A stretch of 64,000 nt of DNA from Ascidia mentula. Lineage: Eukaryota > Chordata > Ascidiacea > Phlebobranchia > Ascidiidae. Shown here in pieces: positions 16,366 to 29,700 of this stretch (position 1 is the stretch's first letter; every line of letters begins with the position of its first letter). The stretch is taken from contig OX387199.1 in assembly GCA_947561715.1 (NCBI GenBank), forward strand, positions 21,085,001 through 21,149,000, given 5' to 3'. The notes under the pieces were generated by a model. That model did not search any database and had not been told where the DNA came from. It saw nothing but the letters and a program-made list of their open reading frames with translations. The position numbers were made by a program, and so were the translations under genes.

Positions 16366-19300
16366 CGTCTCCTTCCTAACGAACAATGGTTGTTTGTTTT
16401 CGCAATAAAACCTTCCGTCATTTGTGCAGTTTATTTCGTCACTTTGATCATCGCAGTTAATTGTGAGATCACAAACATCCGATGCGTTGACAGAAATCTA
16501 AATTTTATGAATGATATAAACTTGTACAAGTTATTATTAAAGCATGTATTTACCTGACGTTTTTTGACATCAATGTGAATAAATAATAGGTATTGTGGGC
16601 AACAAAACAAAATTGTCAATAGATAATGGCAAAGAAAATAAAAATAAACAAATCTTTTTAGCTATAAGTAGCAATCGATTAGTTTTTATTAAAATACTAG
16701 AACAGTAGTTAGAAACTACAAATGTTGTCAGCAACGGATATTTTTACTTTGATTCCGTGCAACGCTTTTTGTGAATGTGTCGACAAGAAATAACTTTACT
16801 TTGGCTCCATTTAACGTTGGGCAGTAGAATCTTCCTTCCTTTGTGCACAATTCTTCTGGATATTCGTCACTTTCATCGAAGCAATCGATGAAACCGTCGC
16901 ATACTTTGGACATAGGAATATTGAGAAATCCGTCTTTTGTGCCGCAGTGTTTCCGATGTTTGCAAAGTTGAGAATCTTCATCATGGGCGAATCCTCGACG
17001 TGTGTCAGGAGTGTAGATCTGACCACCGCAATCCCGCCTCCCATCGCACAGTAGTTTGTTGTCGAACCTCTTCCACAACCTCCTCCAGTAACCCTGTGTA
17101 AAACACATCACGTGGTTCCTGGTATGTTTTTGAGCGAACGATTTGTTGCTCATGCTGGAAATATTACTTTGTTATTATTTTAAACGAAATTTTTTTTATT
17201 AGTTATTGTAAGGCTTGTCAGGATTCCGTGGTTGTTACATGAGGTTTCGTTAACAACGCCGACTGATGCTCTGCTTCTGTCATTCTTTCGTGCTGGAAAT
17301 TAAGTACATTCTACTGCCTGCTGGATGTGTGTGTTTGAATGTTTTCACTTGTTGTATGTTTGTTGTTTTTAGAATACTGATGATGTTGTAAGTACGAACT
17401 ATATGTTTTCTCACAATTACGTGTTTTTGATGATTGCGCTATGGGTCAGTCCTAGTAATCACGTTTCCAACCTCATATATTTTCTTTACCCTAAACTTAA
17501 AGGCTTTACTAATCAAAACTTCAGCATAGATTACACAGTAAAGATGTTAAAAAGATCAACTAATTAAAATCACAATCGAAATAAAAATGAAAGTTCAGAA
17601 TAAGTAAAACAGATAGAGATGGTTTGTGATGCTCAAAATTTCTATAGAAATCGCGAAACTCTGTACCGCATTTACTCGAATGCAAGCGCACGTAAATGTT
17701 AAAGGCAAAACTTAGGTGCCCTGCAACAATAATTGTCAACAAATCTGTCGTTTAAAATAGTCAGGTACGCTGATAACTGTGTTCGATAAAACGTATTGGT
17801 ACGGCAGACCGAGTTACAGGTAAATTTCATTGAAACTCAGAGCCGCAGCCAAAATATCGGCGTGACATTAAATAATATACGCCACCCACGAATGTATACC
17901 TCACAAACGGTAAAACTTGCTAATGAGTAAATACGGTACTCATAGATGTACCCTCTGATTTACGACCTAAATAAAATAACTGTGTTTTTGACGCATTTTT
18001 GTTGTGAGCCGCAAAAATTATGCGGGCAAAACTTTGACCGCCCCAGGCCTAAAAGTGTTGTGCATTGAATCATTTGACAAATACGCTGGAATATTTGTGC
18101 TTTTCGTTTAGACATTTTTTCATATTAACTGACTTTCGTCTAAACAATATAAGTTATGCATTCTCACTTACGTAACACTCCCACCTCCCCTGAATGTAGT
18201 TGGTTGTTGTTGTTGTTGTTGAGCAGTCATTCTTCACTTCCTCATCAACACTACAAATATTTGAATGTTTCGCGTTTATCTTATGACTAAATATTCCAAT
18301 TGAGTGCAGATGGGTTTTACTCTAAACAAAAGTTTTTAAAACCTATATATGGGAATTTTACTCAGGACTCGGAATTCTGCAACACCTGCGTGTTCTCCAC
18401 TGAAGCAAAACAACTCACACTGGTTCTGTTACTACAACTTGTCCCACCCAGTGCTGTTGTTCCTTTGCTTCTAACGAAAAGTAACAAAGTTTTTAATCAT
18501 CCAGGCCAGATGGTTAAAAACTGGGGACATTACTACAACGGTCAGCCGCTTCCAGGTTATCGTATGTAACCATCAACTCCCTGTAATAACATGTTGTATC
18601 ATTCAAGCTGACGAAGCAATATCACGTGTCGCAGGCATTACTGTCAACATGGAATTCTATTTACGTGACTTTCTGCCCAAATTGTGGCTGCATTCTTAAT
18701 CCTGCAACTCCTTAGCCCCATGCCTTACTCGTTAAGATATGCACTCTTGATACAAACGGCAAGCGCGATAAAGTGCCTTATGACTAACAAGTCCTCACAA
18801 TTTACCTCGGGAATTCCCTACATGTCGATAAAACGTAATTTATTGTGGCAGTTGTTGACCCCTTGACATGTATTGCTTGTGTCGGTTGCGCAACACGAAG
18901 TTCCCACTAATTAAATGTTGATTTTTGCAACGCCAAGATTAAACAAATCTCTCTTTACTTACTAATGAAATTTGCCACACTCGATTTTCCCAGATTGACA
19001 AAAACATTCGTTACTTTTATCAGGGCAATCAATGACGTCATCACATACACTTGACCTTGAGATGATCATGGGGTCGTTTGTACATTGGAAACATAACCGA
19101 TGATTAAATGTGTGAGAACTACGAACATCCCTGTAGAAAAACATATTCCATGTCTTGTACTATATATTTATTAATTCGTAATACCACGACAGAATTAACC
19201 GACAAATATATCAAAATACAAAGATAACGCATATGTTCAAAAATGTTTTTACCTGACATCTCCATTCTCCGAGGTGTAACACAAATCAGATTTATCATCA

Positions 19301-20710
19301 CAATCGCCAATGCCGTCCCATAGAAACATCTGCGGAAGATTGCAATTCCTGCCATTCCGAACACATTTGAATCCATGTCCATTATTCCAGTGTTGGAAAG
19401 CTGGACAGTCATTGCAAGGATCGCCATCACAAACAGTCGAACGTTTCCAACAAGCTGATTTCGGACACTGGAAGTGGGAGGGGCAGCTAAAGTCACAGAG
19501 GCTTTTGTTCACACATTGGATTATTCCTTTGCAAAACTCCTTTACTCTTAGAGCGCATACTTTGTTTCCGTTGTAGTCATACTTGTTGTCGCAACTGTAA
19601 CAAAAGTAATGTATTACGTCATATAACAATAGTTTCGCGAGATTTGTGTTTGTAAATGTTTAAACATAAAGAGCCGTCAAAGCTAATAATCTGTAAATGT
19701 TGTAGGTTTGGTTTAAATAAATCACATTAATGTCAAACTATTCCTTTCAAGTACTTTCACCTCATGTAAGGACTGGTGAAGTTTTCAGGATAAGTGGAAA
19801 AGTTGGCCGGTTTTTCATCACTTCCGTCCATGCAATGGGTGTAACCATCACAAAACTAATCAGGCCACACCTCCCTCCCATCATCGCAAGTGAAATCTGC
19901 ACAAAACACATGAACGTAAATCGATTTGAAATCATTCGCTAACATTTATAAACCCAAGTAAATGATATTTAAATTCTAACTTTAGCGAAAAACTTAATAA
20001 AACGAGTGGGCTGTTTCAAACAACTTTTGTGTTTTAGGTTTTCGTCTAGCGTCTATAGAAATAAAGTTATAGACGGTTAAACTCGGTGACAGTAATTAGC
20101 AACACACCTGTAATTATTGCTATATGAGCGCGGCAAGTAAAGGTTAAAACCCGGGAGCTTTCCTTGCATCCCCAATACAAAGTGGAATAACAACAAATAT
20201 CGCTAGCTGAAGTGCGTCTGCAACCTGTGTTCGTTGTTGCGTGAATAAAACGTGGGAAATTCCTAAATTGTTTTTTTTATGTAAATGAATATTCTGTTCT
20301 TCCTACACGAACCGATAACAAATGCCTTAAGGATCGGAGGAAATTCCTGGTTTAAAGCTGGTGGATTTTGCCCTCGTTCGCCATACTGTCCGTGTGCATA
20401 GAAATTCTCGTGCAAAATTTATTTGATTTTACTGGTAGAGATCAGTGCCGCAGTCCAAAGCTGCAGGATTCTAAGTGTTTTCACCCGAACCTCTTTTAAT
20501 AGATTAAGAGAGATTACCATTGGGTAACCTCTAAACGGTAGTTTATTAAAAACTCATGTAACAACAAAATGCCTACTTCTAGCTGAAGTGAGTGAGATCA
20601 GGATTCCAGCAACAACTACCTTCAACCAATACCTGATAAAACACAAAGAGTTTATATCTTACATTGTCATGTTTCTATATTGTCTTTGGTCCCACAAACC
20701 TTGCTTCCAT
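16366..20710 (-). pseudogene. LDLa-repeat ectodomain exons of the same receptor, with an internal stop
   Basis: Exons in consistent phase are 20710-20700, 20632-20577, 19896-19761, 19594-19253, 19130-18963, 17154-16800 and 16497-16366. The first two encode a signal peptide (MEARYWLKVVVAGILISL). The rest encode cysteine-rich LDL-receptor class A modules with CDGxxxCxDxSDE signatures: FCDGYTHCMDGSDE, VCDDVIDCPDKSNEC, VCDGFIDCFDESDE and VCDLTINCDDQSDEINC. In family terms LDLa modules bind calcium and ligand, as in relaxin receptors and GRL101. In the third exon the chained frame reads a TAG at 19858-19856, in the middle of the first LDLa module. With the missing TM1-TM2 exon this suggests a recently disabled receptor, unless the stop is a sequencing or haplotype variant. 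No leucine-rich repeats were seen. Confidence 0.7.
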
Positions 20711-21020
20711 GTTTAGTCTGAAGTCAACAAGGCGAATCCAACCCTGTCTCAAATCCTCCCGCTGATCAACCAACAATTTCACACCAAATGTTTTTAATTT
20801 GCGTAATTATTCACAAAACCAGCTTTCTTTATAAACCATATCTTAAAGGGACATTTTGTCTCAAAAACAATTAATAAGGAATCCTGCATTTTATTTTACT
20901 CTCGTACCTGCTCGAACCCTAACTAATAAAATATTCTAACCCTACATCAAAAATATTTGTCAATCCCACCAATGCTTTTCGGAAATGATTTAAAACCACT
21001 TTCTCTACGTAAGCAATCTT

Positions 21021-24000
21021 CCAACTTTAGGGTTTGGATGCGATTTCCAAAATATAAATCTCGGCAGCAACCAAAAATAGACAGACATTTTTATACAAAT
21101 AATATGGATTTTTTTTACCGCCTGACATTTATAACTGGCATTTCCTAATTCATTTTCTTCCCCACGTCTGTTCAACATCCTGGCAAATTTAGACGTCGTT
21201 GTCTCAAAGGATTATCAGATGCATTAAAAATTCACAATCATTACCAAGGTTGAAAAGGTTTTCCTCATCATTTGTCAATTAAAGGATTTTTATGTTGGAA
21301 AAACGAATATTGTAATGGTGAAGCCCACATCGCTCGTATGCCAGAATGTTGTAATATTGACACATTGGACGCACGCATCAAACACTGCTAAAAACATTCT
21401 TGTTCTATCCAACAACTCTGAAACGCCATAATTTAAAAGGGAAAGTTTCCGATTGAAGTCAGCTGGTCAACTGGAAAATTAAACGGGTCGACATCGGAAA
21501 CGTTCTGTTTTCAAATTATAATTAAAAGACCATGTCCCGTATAGGGCGGGATTCCAGCAAAATTAAGGAATCAAAGGCAAGCAATGATTATGATGCGTGC
21601 CATGCTTGACACTAAAAGTTATCTGTGAGTTGTTTATGTTTAAAACTTAGCCAATTACAAACGGACAACTTAGACATAGGGATTCAGTGTTAATTTTTAT
21701 GGTCTCACTCATCACCAAACTTTATGAATTTTCTTGTTTGTCACGATTAAACGTGTGTTGGGTGGAAATCACGCATTGAATGATTATGAGTAAATAAAGG
21801 ATGAGATAGTCGCAGAATGTAAGGTAATGGTGTTGACTTCTTCCTTTCGACAAGGATGCATTCTAATATGTCTACGTCTTGTCAGTATTACAACATATCC
21901 CAAATATAGTACATGTCGGTTGGCGAAAGATTTACGTGAAGCTGGTAAAACACTTACCATCTCATACCCCTGTCTCTTGCACAACAGTCAAAGGATCATT
22001 TAGTACAAATCACGACAAACCCAACAACGCATTTATATGTATATGTTATATAGGAACATGTTCATTCAAAGGAAAATGGGAAAGAAGCAACCATCCACGT
22101 GACGATACAAGCGTGCCAATGTTTTCCATTCCCTTTTTTTCTGGTGTTTTTCTTACGTTTTTCTTGAGTTTTTAGAGTTTATGCGTTTGATGCTTTATTA
22201 TTGAGATAACTGTGAGGAAGAGTTACCGGATGCTAGTTGAAACGTCGGTTTTAATCAACATTTCAGAAATCTTAGTGCCAGAAGAGCAAATTCCCATTGA
22301 TTCCAAATTAGGGTTTGGATATGATTTCCAAAATCTCGACAGCAACCAAACATAGACAGACATTTTTATACAAATGACATGGATTTCTTATACCGCCTGA
22401 CATATATAACTGGCATTTCCTATTCCATTTTCTTGCCCACGTCTGGTCAACATCCTGGCAAATTTAGACGTCGTTGTGTCAAAGGATTATCAGATGCATT
22501 AAAAATTCACAATCATTACCAAGGTTGAAAAGGTTTTCCTCATCATCTGTCAATTTAAGGATTTTTATGTTGGAAAACCGAATATTTTAATGGTGAAGTC
22601 CACCTCGCTCGTATGCCAGAATGTTGTAATATTGACACATTGAACGCACGCATCAAACACTGCTAAAAACACTCGTGTTCTATCCAACAACGCTGAAACG
22701 CCATAATTTAATAGGGAAAGTTTCCGATTGAAGTCAGCTGGTCAACTGGAAAATTAAACGGGTCGACATCGGAAACGTTCTGTTTTCAATTATCAACTTC
22801 CTATCCTAATAAATTGGTGTCGGTAATTGAAAGACCATGTTCAGTAGAGGGCGGGATTTCAGCAAAATTAAGGAATCAAAGGCAAGCAATGATTATGATG
22901 CGTGCCATGCTTGACACTAAAGGTTATCTGTGAGTTGTTTATGTTTAAAACTTAGCCAATTACAAACGGACAACTTAGACATAGGGATTCAGTGTTAATT
23001 TTTATGGTCTCACTCATCACCAAACTTTATGAATTTTCTTGTTCGTCACGATTAATCGTGTGTTGGGTAGAACTCGCGCATTGAATGATTATGAGTAAAT
23101 AAAGGATGAGATAGTCGCAGAATGTAAGGTAATGGTGTTGACTTCTTCCCTTCGACAAGGATGCATTCTAATATGTCTACGTCTTGTCAGTATTACAACA
23201 TATCCCAAATATAGTACATGTCGGTTGGCGAAAGATTTACGTGAAGCTGGTAAAACACTTACCATCTCATACCCCTGTCTCTTGCACAACAGTCAAAGGA
23301 TCATTTAGTACAAATCACGACAAACCCAACAACGCATTTATATGTATATGTTATATAGGAACATGTTCATTCAAAGGAAAATGGGAAAGAAGCAACCATC
23401 CACGTGACGATACAAGCGGTGTCAATGTTATCCATTCCCTTTTTTTCTTGTGTTTTTCTTACGGTTTTCTTGAGTTCTTAGAGTTTATGCGTTTGATGCT
23501 TTATTATTGAGATAACTGTGAGGAAGAGTTACCGGATGCTAGTTGAAACGCCGGTTTTAATAAACATTTTAGAAATCTTAGTGCCAGAAGAGCAAATTCC
23601 AATTGATTCCAAATTAGGGTTTGGATATGATTTCCAAAATCTCGACAGCAACCAAACATAGACAGACATTTTTATACAAATGACATGGATTTCTTTTACT
23701 GCCTGACATATATAACTGGCATTTCCTGATCCATTTTCTTACCACGGCTGGTCAACATCCTGGCAAAGACGTCGTTTTGTCAAAGGATTATTAGATGCAT
23801 CAAAAATTCACAATCATTACCAACGTTGAAAAGGTTTTCCTCATCATCTGTCAATTTAAGGATTTTTATGTTTGTCAGTTGAAGGATTTTTATGTTGAAA
23901 AAACGAATATTTTAATGGTGAAGCCCACCTTGCTCGTATGCCACAATGTTGTAATATTGACACATTGGACGCACGCATCAAACACTGCTAAAAACACTCG

Positions 24001-24442
24001 TGTTTTATCCAACAACTCTGAAACACAATAATTTAAAAGGAAAAGTTTCCGATTAAAGTCAGCTCGTCAACTGGAAAATTTAGCGGGTCGACATCGGAAA
24101 CGTTCTGTTTTCAAATTATCAACTTCCTATCCCAATAAATTGGCGTCGGTGATTGAAAGACCATGTTCAGTAGAGGGCGGGATTCTAGCATAATTAAGGT
24201 ATCAATCTTGAAGACAAGCAATAATAACGATGCGTGCCATGCGTGACACTAAAAGTTATCTGTGAGTTGGTTATGTTTAAAACTTAGCCAATTACGAGCG
24301 GACAACTTAGACATAGGGATTCAGTGTTAACTTTTATGGTCTCACGCATCACCAAACTTTTTGAATTTTCTTTTCTTGTTCGTCACGATTAAACGTGTGT
24401 TGGGTATAGGAACTCGCGCATGGAATGATTATGAGTAAATAA
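21021..24442. repeat. Tandem array, about 2.6 copies of a 1.3-kb unit
   Basis: Unit starts are near 21021, 22303 and 23609 ('ccaa..tagggtttggat'). The first two periods are 1282 and 1306 bp, and the third copy stops at 24442. Long stretches are almost identical; for example 21879-22110 and 23184-23415 give the same open frame on both strands. The 66-78-residue open frames have no recognisable family and occur on both strands, so I do not call them genes. The array lies upstream of the receptor start at 20710, between it and the relic LDLa exons. Confidence 0.9.
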
Positions 24443-24539
24443 AGCAATGATAAATATGTTCCATGATCCAAACTGAGCAGCGTCGAGTTTGGCACAATTC
24501 ACGTGGGATTCCAGACTCGATTACCGTTGGTTTTATCAG

Positions 24540-25095
24540 TGTCCATGCCATTTGTCCCTTGTGCAGTTATTTCGTCACTTTAATCATCGCAGTTGATTGT
24601 GAGGTCACAAACATTCGATTCGTTGACATTCGTTGACTGTTACAAAATCTGTCGGAACTAAAACTGTCTTTCTGGTCAATTGTGCGCAAAAGATTCTAAA
24701 AAACGATATCTATTTGCCTGTTATAGTTAAAATACAGCTTTGAAGTGATTTAAAATCGTAGTTAACTATTGCAATTAACGTCTCTTTAACTTTTTTTGGA
24801 AAAAAATTACTTTAACTTAGTTCCGTGTAATGCTCTTTTGATTGGGGAATACAAGTCTGTCCTTTGTGTAGCAGCGTATCCGATGATGGCAAAGTTAAGA
24901 ATCTTCGTCGCGGCCGAAATATTGATGTGTATCAAGATGTTTGAACCAACGACTGCAATGCTGCCTCCCATCGCACAGTAGTTTGTTGTCGAAACTCAAC
25001 GTCCCCCACCACCACCCATCCTGTGCAAAACACATCACGTGGTTCCTGGTATATTTTTGTGCGAACGATATATTTCTCTTGCTGGAAGAAATATT
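24540..25095 (-). pseudogene. Relic LDLa exons, duplicate of the 16.4-17.15 kb exons
   Basis: About 25085-24900 reads SFAQKYTRNHVMCFAQD and then FDNKLLCDGRQHC, matching the exon at 17154-16800 (SFAQKHTRNHVMCFTQG, FDNKLLCDGRRDC). About 24625-24545 matches the exon at 16497-16366 but has a stop inside the CDDQSDE-equivalent motif. Frame continuity within the first piece is also lost after GRDEDS. It is the remains of a second copy of the receptor ectodomain. Confidence 0.75.
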
Positions 25096-25099
25096 TTTA

Positions 25100-26120
25100 T
25101 CAGTTATTGTAAGGTTTCTAAGGATTTGGTGGTTGTCTGTTACATGACATTTATCATAATGAACCTCGACATTACTCATCTAATTTTTGCTCTTTTCCAA
25201 ACGAACTGTTCAAATATTTTGATATTTCTAAAAGGTTAAGGGTAAAACGCTGTGCTTTAAATTTAAGCGGGCGAATGTTGTTTGACATAATACGCATATC
25301 GCAGCTTATGACATAACACGCAAATCATATTCATAACCGATAATGAATATCCTTTTATTTAATTATGGAACCGTTAATTAGGTCAGCCTATGAACTTTTA
25401 CGTGTAAAAAGTGGTTCCGCTACCTCGTAAGGTGGCCGAGTAACCCGCGTCCAAAATTTTGTTAACTGGCGATTGCTTTTGTTATCTAGCTTCCGTCTGG
25501 TTCTGTTGCTGCCAGGCATATTGTAATTTAATATTCTGTTCTTCTGGCACATTAAAACATCATTGTATGGCGAGGTTGTGACGAGAGACACACGCAATTT
25601 CGAAACGAACTATTTTTATAAATACATCAAACACGAAAGAAAGTAACGTTTAAATATGTATACTCTTTCAACAGTTTATGCTCTTTTGCACCTCAAACAC
25701 ATTCCAATTATTATTTGAATTATAATAGTTAATGTCCCACGACAATTTTTTTTTCATTTTGTTGTTGCGTTTAAAAGAAAACACGTTTGAAAGTGATGTG
25801 GATAGAATAAAGATCAGAGGTATATTGCAAAATTCAACATGTGTTTTAGTTTCTAGGACATTATAGACAAACTAAATTCTTTGTATTTCGAATCCACTTC
25901 GTATTAAATGGAAACCCGAGAGCAACATTTGTTGATTCTGCTGGTGTGTTTTTTCCTTAACTTGCGAAAACTTCTGAAATCTTAACCGTCAACCAGTATC
26001 TAATAGAACAGCAAGCAGCAAACTTTGAAAGTTAAAACAAGGTCGCACAACACGAATTCACAGAAGCTTGCTCTTTAATACAGAAAATTTTTGTTTCGTA
26101 CTTGTGATTTTGTATTAAAA
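25100..26120. other. Intergenic, nothing recognised
   Basis: AT-rich, with short open frames only. The segment around 25.50-25.56 kb (gccaggcatattgtaattta) is an inverted near-match of 11.46-11.52 kb, so it contains a dispersed repeat fragment. Confidence 0.35.
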
Positions 26121-26129
26121 GATTGCTTC

Positions 26130-26530
26130 GGTTTATTTAAAGCCTTTAAGGTAAGCGTTTCCGAGCAATTCAACTCTTAGATTGATAGACTCTCAACAAT
26201 GGACGTCGCGTTGGTTGTCAATTGACTTATTCGCTCCTGCAAGGACGAGGTCATCCAATATAAACTCACGACCAACACAACATAAACATTTCAAATCCTA
26301 CAGACATTTCACATCTTTGTTCAATTTGTTGAGATTCCGTAATCTACCGTTAAAACTACCAACTGGTTCAAACAACCCTGCATCCAACCAAGAGCATATT
26401 TTTAGGTTACGCAACTTCTCGAAAGTCCATTACTTATTTGTATTCAACACAAAATTAACTGACAACGAACCAAAAAATATACAACTGATACGAAACACAC
26501 ATGTATCACTAGCGGGTGATTAAAGAAACT
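26130..26530 (-). pseudogene. Relic copy of the helical-domain exon of the gene at 56.8-57.7 kb
   Basis: The minus strand reads LNKLNKDVKCL, then DLKCLCCVGREFILDDLVLA, against SLNKDVKTLAETECLYFVG and RVEFMLGDLIKAEA in the intact exon, with further similarity downstream (INL.VELLGN against LSILAQCHELLGD). It contains stops and covers only part of the exon. It lies just downstream of the first GTPase gene. The 113-residue plus-strand open frame across this stretch is a shadow. Confidence 0.75.
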
Positions 26531-26774
26531 TCAAGCAGATCGAACAACAATGTATACAGAATTCATTGGGTGAGCGGATGCAACACAAATAAAAAGATCA
26601 AGATAACCGGCTATTATATACATAATACGACCCGACCATATTACTTTAACACAATGCAACATGCAAGGTAAATAATAAACATTTCAATTTTATTTTAAGT
26701 AATGCTCCATACAGATATTCTTTGCGAAAAAACTTTTTCTCGTTCCTAAAAATGTTGGTATGTTTAATATTTTT

Positions 26775-29700
26775 CTATTTGGGTCCAGTAGTTTTTTGAT
26801 TGAAGTATTCGTCCAACGATAACTTTGATGATCTGATTTTTACTGCAACCCCCGTTGAAAACCCGACAACACCACCTAACCCTGCACCAACGCCAGTCCC
26901 AATAACCCGGCCCGTATCACCAAATTTTTTTCCAATCGCTGCCCCAATATCAGCCCCCTTTATTGCTGCATTTACACCATAGTTTGCACCGCTTATAAGA
27001 ACTCTTAGAAATATAGATTTGTTGTGTTCGTTGTATTTCTTCACTTTCTCGTAAAAGTCCTCGACTTCTTTGTTGAACTTCTCAACAAACTTATCATTTA
27101 TGAGTGAAGATTCTGTTGTGAACACTGCGGATAATTGATCTTTTCCCATTTTCATGCGTCTAAGATGTTCTTCTTCTAAAGCCGCTGGTTTCACATATTT
27201 TCCCTCACACAACTACAAATAAAAAAAAATTAAAAACTTTCCTATTTGCATTTTTATGACCGGACATCCGCTATGAGAATGACTCTACAATTTGACATTT
27301 GCGTCGTTTTAATGCAAAGCTGTTTTTTAATATAAGTTTCCTTTATGTCTTGTCCATATGAATGTGGTCTTGCGTTTGTCAGTGGTATTAAAACTTTCTG
27401 TTCCATTCCCCAAAAATAGAACTCAAAACCCAGCTTCGCCGGTCATCCAAATAAAATGAGGATGGAAGTTAAAATTAAGTCAAAAACGAACATATTTTTC
27501 AGCAGATCGTGCCACTGGGCCTTGATAAACGTTCATTAGCATCCGCTGTAGGCTTATCCTGGTTTCAAAAAAAACACTTACGTCCTTTATTGATCCCATG
27601 TAAATGCCAATTTGTCTCTGCAGCTCAACATCATATTTTTCCTTCAACTTTTTCTGCGTTTTGAAATACATTTGATAACAAACCACTAGAGTGCATTTGC
27701 TTCGACATGACTGTTTTTATGTACGGGTTATTTGTGTTACTCACAAGGAATGTAACCAAAAAGTTCTATGTCATCCCTATGTTCTTGGCTATGTATGATT
27801 TGCCGAACTTGTGTTGAGATTAAGTGGTAGGCAATATATTGATAATAAAAGGTATACGGTTACAAACTTGCTGTACAGTGTAATTAACCCTTTACTCGAA
27901 GCAAAAAAAACGTTCAGTGCCCTTTCAAAAGTGCTAAACGTGTTGGGGGATCCATCCACCAACATACTTACAACCGAAATAGAATTACCGAGAGCAATTT
28001 TTGATGTATGAAATTTAATGTAACCTTTTTTAATTTATAGGACAATAAAGTTATTTTTCAGGAACCATCATATGAAATAAAAACAAGCGCTACTGTTTTC
28101 GCATATTTACTGAAAATATAATCTATGTATGATTTTGTTACACTTGCCTTGCGTTCTTGGTTCATTTTCTGAACTACTTCATAGTATTTTTTTATGCCTT
28201 CCTGCAATTCAAGTTGTATAGAATTGTAATCGTCGAACAAATCTCCTGCAGAAAGTTTTCCGAATTCTTTCATTGCAAGTGAGTTGTTATTTGAATGAAC
28301 TTCACGTAATGAGTCTCGCGTCATACACTTCGCCATATTCTAGTAATAATTTGTTTTTGTTTTGTTAACATCAAACTGCTTACAAAATAGGTTTCATGGC
28401 GTATTTACCTCGTCCATTCTTTGTTGATATCTGCGGTATATTTCTGACTTTTTCTTTCGAAATTCTCGAATCGTTTGTTCCTAAATTTAGTTAAATACAA
28501 AAAGGTTAGAAGCATTTAAAAAAAAGATAACTGCTAGCAGGGCAGGGAATTATAAACAAAAATTCACAAAGAAAAATTCGCACCTTCCCACCCCCTTAAA
28601 TTTCTTCTTTGGGCGCTTATAGTTCGATCATTATTGATCCTGTCTTGTTATACCAACAAATTATAAAAATTGCCAATTTTTAATCAACCTTAAATTCTTT
28701 GTTTCTCATTTCAATACGAGTAAGTTCCTTCTTGATCATTGTTTTAAATTGTTTGTCCTTGAGTTCCATTCCAGTTAGAGCATCCCTTGCATACTTTTTG
28801 CTGGTTTTATGATGTTGTTTCAGAGTTTCCGGTGTTTTGTAACCGGTGCCACATACCTTCAAACATTACACATACTAGTAAGATACCTTTATTTATTTGT
28901 GTTGAAGATATTAAAAATTAAATTTTGTGTCTAACCATATCCATATTTTGTCTATAACGTTGCTTTGCTGCATGCAGAGCATCACATATTTTCTTTTGCT
29001 CCATCCTCAGCTTATTTAAAAGACAAAAGTAATTTTATTTCATCCGCACTAATAAAGAGATATATTTTATTTAGTGCGCTAACTTGATGGTATATTTTTT
29101 TATTTTCTTCAATTTTTGTTTGGAGGATTTCGCGTTCCATGTTAATCCATTTTGTGTTGTTGTCAGCATTTAATTCATCAAACTTTGAGACTGCTTTTCT
29201 TTTTGCACATTCGTGGGCTTCATCAAGAAGATCACCATTGAGCAACTCTTTGTTCCATTTCTGTGACAAAATTAAGAAGTGTTTCATGTTTGATTGCGAC
29301 ACAGAACAATTGATTATGTTTTACTTTAATTTTGTTTTTCGCGTTGACTTACCTCGTTCATAAATTCTCTGTAAATCTCAAGGGAAATTTGTGCTTCAGT
29401 TTCAAGCTTTAGTTTCAGTGTTTCCTAAAACACAATCATTGCAAAATTTATGTTCATGTTGTGATCAGTTGTTGACCCCCGCGTTGTTGGCTAGTGCCGC
29501 TAAAACTTGTTCGAGATGAGCTATCCTTACAGTTTACATTTTAAAGTGCATGTGACACGGAAAAATAAAACATATTAATGAATACACTAAAAGATGGTCA
29601 TAATTTTTAAACATGTTTGACGAAAAATGTGGCTTGATATGGCGACTTGGTTTCTGAGATACAGCTGATCAAAGTCGCGTTTAAAAGGTTGCGAACGAAA

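Noticed and set aside
21879-23510. A conserved protein gene repeated in the 1.3-kb array
   Set aside because: The short open frames occur on both strands of near-identical repeats, lack recognisable motifs and differ only as the repeat does.
26182-26523. 113-residue plus-strand open frame
   Set aside because: It is antisense to a relic of the helical exon at 57 kb; the analogous plus-strand frame at 57195-57542 is likewise a shadow of the real minus-strand exon.
26800-26982. Proline-rich plus-strand open frames here and at 44183-44446
   Set aside because: They are antisense to the Gly/Ala-rich zipper exons of the GTPases; GGN codons read backwards give proline.
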